From NCBI GenBank assembly GCA_963576475.1, contig OY754980.1:31032185-31096184 (forward strand): 64,000 bases of DNA, given 5' to 3'. Of this stretch, positions 58,601-64,000 are shown piece by piece (the first letter of the stretch is position 1; each line of letters begins with the position of its first letter). Source of the stretch: Molanna angustata (lineage: Eukaryota > Arthropoda > Insecta > Trichoptera > Molannidae). Both the position numbers and the translations under genes were made by a program. Below the pieces are notes generated by a model. The model did not search any database, was not told the origin of the DNA, and worked only from the letters and a program-made list of their open reading frames with translations.

Positions 58601-58769
58601 CGGCCAAAAAAGGCGAAGCTTTAGTGGAAGCCGAGGTTTTATATCAGCCGCTTAAAACTGCCTGTTGAAATTGTTTAAACGGCTAAACCGGGGTTTTGTT
58701 ACTAGTCAAAATAATTATTCGACTTCAATAAAAATAACGTTGATAAATCCTTCAGAGTAAGTAGTTATT

Positions 58770-59140
58770 TTGCATGTAACACATGAAATCCAACTGTCGG
58801 TGGCGATAGCATGTATAGTTGAATAATACGTACCAAACTACAAACGCTTAAATCCAAAGTATTAAATACTTTAAGATATTTGTTTTCTATACAAAACATA
58901 TAGATATTTATGTCAGGATAGGATAGTATGGACGTCATTCCTTTTTTCCTACCCAAAATATGAAAACAACTTGTTTGTATCAAATAGTTTGATACCATAT
59001 CTCGTAACATACATGGTATGCATGTATGTTACGAGATATGGTATCAAACTATTGAGAGTCCCCGTAGATATTGTGTAGTGTGTACTGCCATATAATTTAC
59101 AAGATATTTTGTATTCTATACAAAACTTGTAGGTATATAA
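58770..59140 (+). repeat. Dispersed repeat R950, copy 5, with internal palindrome
   Basis: GCATGTAACACATGAAATCC, TCAGGATAGGATAGTATGG and ATATGAAAACAAC match the family. At 58,983-59,053 the text becomes a perfect palindrome with 33-bp arms around GTATG, replacing the normal sequence. Confidence 0.78.
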
Positions 59141-59944
59141 ATTCGATCGTTAACGATATCTACTTTTTCAAAATATTTAAACAAGTTGATACGTGAAAGT
59201 GTTTAGTATACAACTTCGATCGAATTTACAAAAAAAAATGTGTAGGTACGTAACATGGGGTACTCCTGTATTAAAAACAAACAACTAATTTAGAAGCTAT
59301 CTTTTTCAGGGCCTGACACGGCGCCGCCTTACCTGCTATTCGAAACATATCTTCAGTCCCTTCCAATCATTTAATTTACGTATGTCAAGTTACAACCCAT
59401 CTCAAACACCTTACACACGATTTGGTAATATCAGATCCAAGTGCACTAGTGCGACTATTATCCGGCTCAGATGGATTTCGTTTTTTTATTTTTTTAGTAA
59501 AAATAACAATATAAAAAAAAGTAAAAATAACAATAGATAACAATAACGATTATTTATTAATTTTTAATAACAGCAGATATCAGAAGAAAATTAAAAAATA
59601 AAAAGGAATAGAAATTAAAGGAACACAAAAGGATAAGGGGAGGAAGAGGAGAGGAAAGGAAGAGGATATAAAGAAGAGAGGAATAGAAGAGGAAGAGGAC
59701 AGGAAGAAGAAATCAGGTATTTTCAGATGATATTCTTGTTTAAACTTTTTTTTGAATATATTATTTAATGTTATAGCTGACGCAATAGGTATTAAGACCT
59801 ATACTCCATAGGCCTAATGATTGTCATCAAAGATAAATTTTGATTAAAAAGGACATTGTAAAACAATGACAGGATATGTAAGTACATATATTACGTCATT
59901 GTCGTATCTTGGGCCAATGAATTACAGTAATGAGAAATGTTATT
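59141..59944. other. Unassigned sequence with a purine-rich patch
   Basis: At 59,636-59,712 the plus strand is almost purely A/G (GGGGAGGAAGAGGAGAGGAA and similar). No gene is recognised. Confidence 0.5.
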
Positions 59945-59988
59945 AAATTAAATTAAAAGATATAACTTTGTATTAACCACGTTTTTTG

Positions 59989-60047
59989 GTTGAAACGATG
60001 CGACCGGTTTCGGAACTAACCGTTCCCTCATCAGGCTAACTTTCAAC
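59989..60047 (-). ncRNA. Candidate hammerhead ribozyme, minus strand
   Basis: Exact inverted copy of the plus-strand motif. On an RNA spanning the whole palindrome the two arms would pair with each other, so folding into ribozymes would compete with the long hairpin. Confidence 0.55.
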
Positions 60048-60060
60048 TAAAACTCAACTA

Positions 60061-60119
60061 GTTGAAAGTTAGCCTGATGAGGGAACGGTTAGTTCCGAAA
60101 CCGGTCGCATCGTTTCAAC
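60061..60119 (+). ncRNA. Candidate hammerhead ribozyme, plus strand
   Basis: In order: stem I strand GUUGAAA (60,061-60,067), an internal loop, GC, the core CUGAUGA (60,074-60,080), one extra G, stem II GGAAC-GGUUA-GUUCC (60,082-60,096), GAAA (60,097-60,100), CCGGUC (60,101-60,106), GC and the second stem I strand UUUCAAC (60,113-60,119). Both conserved core boxes are exact and GUC would be the cleavage site, after 60,106. Stem III would be the self-complementary ACCGGU, which can only form between two copies. The extra G before stem II is atypical and may lower activity. A mirrored copy lies at 59,989-60,047 on the minus strand. Confidence 0.6.
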
Positions 60120-60252
60120 CAAAAAACGTGGTTAATACAAAGTTATATCTTTTAATTTAATTTGTTAAATATGAACCACAAAGTTAACATTCAAACATTT
60201 GAAAAAAAAAGAAATGTTATTAATTACATGTAAGTAAAATCCTTTTCTTTAG

Positions 60253-61092
60253 CATCCACTCTCTCAATAGACTCAAAAATGTTCTTCCTTTGCATTGCAA
60301 AGTAACCTTAGCACAATCGCTTCTTCTTCCTTTACTTGACTATGCTGACGTTTGTTATTTGGATGCGAACGAGGATCATATCAACAAACTCGAGCGCCTC
60401 CAGAATGTTTGTATCCGCTTCATCTTTGGACTTAAAAAATTCGATCACATTTCCTCTTACCGTAATCTTCTCCATTGACCTAAGATACGACTACGGCGAA
60501 ATATACATATTTTGTCACTTCTATATAATACGCTCTTTAATCCTAATTCACCGCAGTACCTTAAAACCAAATTCACCTATTTATCTAATCACGGCCTATC
60601 GCTTCGATCTGCTGAACGTACTACATTAACTATCCCCATTCACAACACTGAATTTTTCAGCTCTTCCTTTGAAGTGCGTTCAGCAAGACTCTGGAATAAT
60701 TTGAGTCCTGATATAACTCAAACTCGCTGTCCATTTTCAAGAGAAGACTAAAGCAGGGATATCTTTCCGATAATACCTGATCCCTATCCTTTTCCTTCCT
60801 TCCCTTTGCTACGTAATATATATCCCTAAACACCTGATCTCGATTTCCTCTTCATATTCCTTCCCAATCCCATTTTTGTTGCCATGATGTTTTTCTTTTT
60901 ATTTATCTTGGTGTTATGTATATTTTATTTGTTCTTTTGTAGCTTTCATTTTTTTTATTGATGTAAATGTATAATTCTGTCACTCTCTCATCTGGTTGGT
61001 TAGAAGAAATTGCCTAATGGCAATAAGCCCGCCAGTGTGCATTATAATTGTTTATATTATGTACAAAAAGTTAAATAAATAAATAAATAATT
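60253..61092 (+). mobile_element. L1-type LINE RT C-terminus and 3' end, best copy
   Basis: One frame runs from about 60,253 to 60,748 with a single nonsense codon at 60,476 (TGA where TGG is expected before PKIRLRR). It reads LLPLLDYADVCYLDANEDHI, NKLERLQNVCIRFIFGLKKF, HILSLLYNTLFNPNSPQYLK, HGLSLRSAERTTLTIPIHNT and EVRSARLWNNLSPDITQT. This is the end of a CR1/Jockey-like RT. The 3' UTR is pyrimidine-rich. The end has GGTTGGTTAGAAGAAATTGC, CTAATGGCAATAAGCCCGCC, ATTATGTACA and an (AAAT)n tail at 61,073-61,092. All other L1-type copies are measured against this one. Confidence 0.9.
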
Positions 61093-61200
61093 GGTATTTT
61101 AAATCAAACAAATGATTTGGTCTACATATATTATATACATATTTTTTCCTGAATCCAGGATGACCCCTTCAGCTTATCAGGCCCTTATCAACTGGTCCGT
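61093..61200 (-). other. Second copy of the 38.7 kb hammerhead-like arm
   Basis: GGTATTTTAAATCAAACAAA, TGATTTGGTCTACATATA and CCTGAATCCAGGATGAC repeat the sequence at 38,686-38,760. On the minus strand the core is CUGAUAA-GCU-GAAGGGGUC. No inverted partner is visible. Confidence 0.6.
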
Positions 61201-61299
61201 TTAATTAATTATGTTTCATACGATGATTTTACTAACCTTAAATTTAGTATTGACTTAAGTAGTGACAGACACCTGCCATTGGAACATTGGAGGTTTGTA

Positions 61300-61455
61300 T
61301 ATATGCCAGCAAAATAAATTTATATGTACATAAATAAACTGTAAAAATATTTTATATGTACATAAATAAACTGTAAAAATATTTTATATGTACATAAATA
61401 AACTGTAAAAATATTTTATATGTACATAAATAAACTGTAAAAATATTTACTTTGT
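61300..61455 (+). repeat. 32-bp tandem repeat, about 4.5 units
   Basis: ATGTACATAAATAAACTG plus TAAAAATATTTTAT recurs at 61,323, 61,356, 61,388 and 61,420. Units are nearly identical. Confidence 0.95.
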
Positions 61456-62023
61456 TGAGTGTGATTCAAAAAATAATTCAGTTTGGAATTGTATTTGAGT
61501 GTTCGATCTACGAAAAATGTTTTTTTTCTGATAAAGATGTAGAATAAAGAGGATTCGAGTGTACATACAATACAATTCAAATTAAGATAAAACATTTCAA
61601 TTAGGAATTCAATCAATTTAAACAGACAAAAAATATAGAAAGGAAATGAAAAAACCAAGCGATTCAAGTACCTATGTATTTGTAAATAATTTACATTTAT
61701 TTTGTATACGCAACATGTGACCTTAATGTGATCTTCCAATGTTATAATTATTTTTTTTTATTCAAATAAAATGTACTTTATTGTTCGGTGTAATCAAGAA
61801 ATCAACCATTCTTTCGATTAAGACATAGCCACTTTGAAATAAAAATTCATTTGGTAATTTAAAACAATTTTTCAAAATAAGATGAAAGTTTATTTTCCGA
61901 AACTATAAAACGTTTATTTATCCTATATATTGTTAATTTAAAATAATAATAATAGTCACTTCTTTTTTCTTACGGTGCCACAATTTTTACGACCGGAATT
62001 GGCGGGAATACATACATCTTCAT
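61456..62023. other. Unassigned AT-rich sequence
   Basis: The minus-strand 107-codon frame at 61,416-61,739 is Leu/Phe/Tyr-rich with no recognisable domain. Confidence 0.4.
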
Positions 62024-62150
62024 ACATTTCCTAAACGTATATTCCGTAAATGCTTTTGCTATGGGTGAACGAAATTGGTCGTGGCAGGATTCGAACTTGA
62101 GATCACTGGATTACTAGCCTAGCGCACTAACCCGTCTTTCTGCTTTTGTT
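62024..62150 (-). mobile_element. SINE B copy, degenerate head
   Basis: On the minus strand GTTAGTGCGCTAGGCTAGTA, CAAGTTCGAATCCTGCCACG and AGCATTTACGGAATATACG align with the 29.6 kb copy. Confidence 0.75.
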
Positions 62151-62239
62151 AAACATTCCGACACCACCAATCTAAAGAGTTAAAAAAAAATTTTTTTTTT
62201 TTTCAAAACTATATTTATCAATTCCCTTAAAACAAATAC

Positions 62240-62340
62240 ACGCATGTGTAGTGCTTCCATTTATGGTGTTATGTATACACGCACACCTGTCGCTGGTTAC
62301 CTTACATCGTGGAATATGCCGTTGTGGTATGAAAGAAGTA
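62240..62340 (+). repeat. Dispersed repeat T, third copy
   Basis: GTTATGTATACACGCACACC, TGTCGCTGGTTACC and GAATATGCCGTTGTGGTATG align with 8.2 and 34.6 kb. Confidence 0.6.
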
Positions 62341-62708
62341 CCTAATAATGTTCACCTTAAAACAGGGTTGTCCAAATTCCAAATTTACCGAAACCCTTTT
62401 TGACTTATTGATCGAATATGTCATGCGGTCGGTAAAAATAAATTAGTATCGAATACAAATTAATTAATACGGACATGTCCTTTTAGGGAACGGACCGAGA
62501 ACAAGGATAATTTAAAAAATATTTCTTTATTATTCATTCTACGGTTTAACCAATGTTTAATGTTTTTCAACAAAATTTATTTGGTAACAATAATTTTAGC
62601 AAAACAAAATTTGAACACACGCAAGGTTTGAATTTTACCAATCCAAATATTTTTAGGTACCTATATCATATCAATGGATTTGGCTCAGTGGGGGTCCCTA
62701 CACTACAT

Positions 62709-62951
62709 ATCAAATTTATTTATTTTATTTATTTATTTTATATAGCTTCTCGGGCAACTAACAGGTACTATGTCAAATAATTATTTAACACGCACCCAAT
62801 AACAAGTTGCCACATTCTGGAGACTTACGATATTAATCGTCTCACAGATCCAGGCTGAAAACACATTTTTAAAAACTGTGTCTCCACCGGGAATCGAACC
62901 CGGGACCCTTGGATCAGCAGTCAGATATCCAACCAACTGAGCTACGAGGAA
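62709..62951 (-). mobile_element. SINE A, full-length minus-strand copy
   Basis: On the minus strand: CCTCGTAGCTCAGTTGG, GATCCAAGGGTCCCGG, GGTTCGATTCCCGGTGGAGA, then GGATCTGTGAGACGATTAAT, CAACTTGTTATTGGGTGCGT, AGTTGCCCGAGAAGC and an A-rich (AAAT)n tail. Both Pol III boxes are intact. Confidence 0.92.
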
Positions 62952-63114
62952 TTTATCGACCGTTATCGAATATCTCGACAAAAATTTTTCAATTAAGTAG
63001 GTAGGTACCTATAAAACAGTCACTTTTCCTTGATTCAATCATAATTTCAACGATAAATCAATTTTTTTTTTAAATTTTATTTTTATTTTATTTCAATTAA
63101 TTTCTTCTTCTTCT

Positions 63115-63565
63115 TTCATTAGGCCCAGGGCCTGTTTTATGCTGCATTTTCAGCCTCTGTGGACTGCCGACTATCTCGCCATCTTTTTGGTGGGCGTCCT
63201 CGTGGTCGAGACCTCTCCGTTATGTTGTCTCGGGCTATCTTTGGGATCCTATCTTCGCACATGCGGCTGACGTGTTCATTCCAGTACCTCCTTATTTGGT
63301 GCCCACATCTTACGATGTCCTCAGCTTCGCAAATTCTTCGGATCTCTGTATTCCTGACTCTATCACGAAGACTTTTGCCAGCTATGCATCGCAGTATTTT
63401 CATTTCACTGGTGCGCATAAGTTGTTTGGTTCGGACCGTATCAGCTCTGGATTCAATGGCGTATGTTAGGATAGGTCTGACGCATGTTTTGTATATCCTC
63501 ATTTTGCCCTTGGTGCTCATGTGTGTGTTCTTCCATATAGTTTCCCTCAGACAGCCCGAGATTAA
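63115..63565 (-). mobile_element. LINE RT C-terminus, 127-codon open frame
   Basis: On the minus strand it reads KGKMRIYKTCVRPILTYAIE, RADTVRTKQLMRTSEMKILR, GKSLRDRVRNTEIRRICEAE and then RPRGRPPKRWRDSRQ. KVRIYKTCVRP-x-LTYA, EMK-x-LR, the RVRN-x-EIRR block and RPRGRPPKRW are hallmarks of an insect LINE RT tail. The frame also continues a few codons upstream to about 63,565 and is unbroken, so the insertion is young. A (GAA)n end lies at 63,102-63,118. Confidence 0.9.
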
Positions 63566-63574
63566 TTAATTTAT

Positions 63575-64000
63575 TTTTTTATTTTTATTTATTTTTACAA
63601 AACTGTACAATGGCGGATTTATTGCCACAAGGAAATTTCTTCCAACCAACCAAAGCAACGTGAGGCCATAGATAGTATAGTGGTAGGTACATTAAATTTA
63701 TAACAAACGGAAAGAAACACGTAACATTATTAAGAGTAAATTGACAGCAACAAAGGAAGGAAGGAAATAGAGGTTGAGGGAGGGCAGGGAGGATGGATAT
63801 GGGGTGTCAGTTATGAATTATTAGACAGGTAAAACAGCTTACTTAAGGTGTTCCATAGTCTTGGTGATAGTACTTCAAAAGAGGAACTGAGAAATTCGGT
63901 ACAATGAATGGGAATAGCTAGTGTGGTACGTTCAGCAGATCGTAGAGGGAGGCCGTGATTTGACAAGAAACTAACCTTTTTCTTGAGATATTGTGATGAA
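63575..64000 (-). mobile_element. L1-type LINE 3' end running off the window
   Basis: On the minus strand from the window edge the frame reads KKKVSFLSNHGLPLRSAERT, TLAIPIHCTEFLSSSFEVLS and PRLWNTLSKLF, the same family as at 60.25 kb. A UTR, then GGTTGGTTGGAAGAAATTTC, TTGTGGCAATAAATCCGCC and an AAATAAAAATAAAAAAATAA tail at 63,573-63,598 follow. The 5' part lies outside the window. Confidence 0.87.

Larger units (their letters stand above)
59945..60163. mobile_element. Perfect 105-bp-arm palindrome carrying hammerhead motifs
   Basis: Arms 59,945-60,049 and 60,059-60,163 are exact inverted copies around AAACTCAAC. Each arm carries the same ribozyme-like motif, so it is present on both strands. 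No coding sequence. It could be a dimerised, inverted remnant of a hammerhead-bearing retroelement such as a Penelope-like element or retrozyme. Confidence 0.95.

Overview
This 64 kb window is AT-rich, repeat-dominated eukaryotic DNA, almost certainly from an insect. I found no intact host gene, no rRNA and no functional tRNA. The insect call rests on many remnants of arthropod-type non-LTR retrotransposons, whose reverse-transcriptase C-termini can be read directly, and on the abundance of the short word TAGGTACCTAC. That word and the WFGH...RGRPR type of RT tail fit Lepidoptera best, but a hemipteran is not excluded.

Layout. 0-13 kb: a deletion-derived LINE (1.0-2.1 kb), small inverted-repeat elements (3.0, 7.5 kb), SINEs (6.3, 8.7 kb), another RT tail (9 kb) and two tandem-repeat blocks (10.4-11.6 kb). 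13.1-28.8 kb: the dominant structure. A 26-bp perfect terminal inverted repeat bounds it, and inside lie two arrays of a 313-316 bp satellite in opposite orientation (about 4 units on the left, about 30 on the right). Between them is a 5 kb spacer of LINE debris and a (GTACGCC)n minisatellite. The right array carries an almost identical inserted copy of part of the spacer, offset by 4,757 bp. 28.8-40.3 kb: SINEs, LINE tails, a (GTGTCTA)n array, and an R1-like LINE end containing two (TA)n tracts with a palindrome between them. 40.3-47.4 kb: a TTAA-flanked 674-bp MITE, hAT-like ends and a 533-bp TIR element. 47.4-54.1 kb: a second region bounded by longer inverted repeats (about 140-160 bp) that start with the same terminal motif as the 13-29 kb structure. 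54.1-64 kb: a near-perfect 147-bp-arm palindrome, tandem repeats split by LINE insertions, a GC-rich insertion with 13-bp flanking repeats, a perfect 105-bp-arm palindrome carrying a hammerhead-ribozyme-like core, and LINE/SINE copies running off the right edge.

How the parts relate. Three tRNA-derived SINE families (A, B, C below) are present. SINE C shares its 3' tail, including an ATTGCC/GGCAAT stem-loop, with the LINE family called L1-type here, which suggests parasitism of that LINE's machinery. Several palindromes share a GAAACCGGU- or GAAACGUC-type core with a nearby CUGANGA-like word. This is the arrangement of hammerhead ribozymes known from Penelope-like retroelements and retrozymes. 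The most notable items are the ribozyme-bearing palindromes and the inverted satellite arrays bounded by a shared terminal repeat. All family names are from reading the sequence; nothing was searched in a database.
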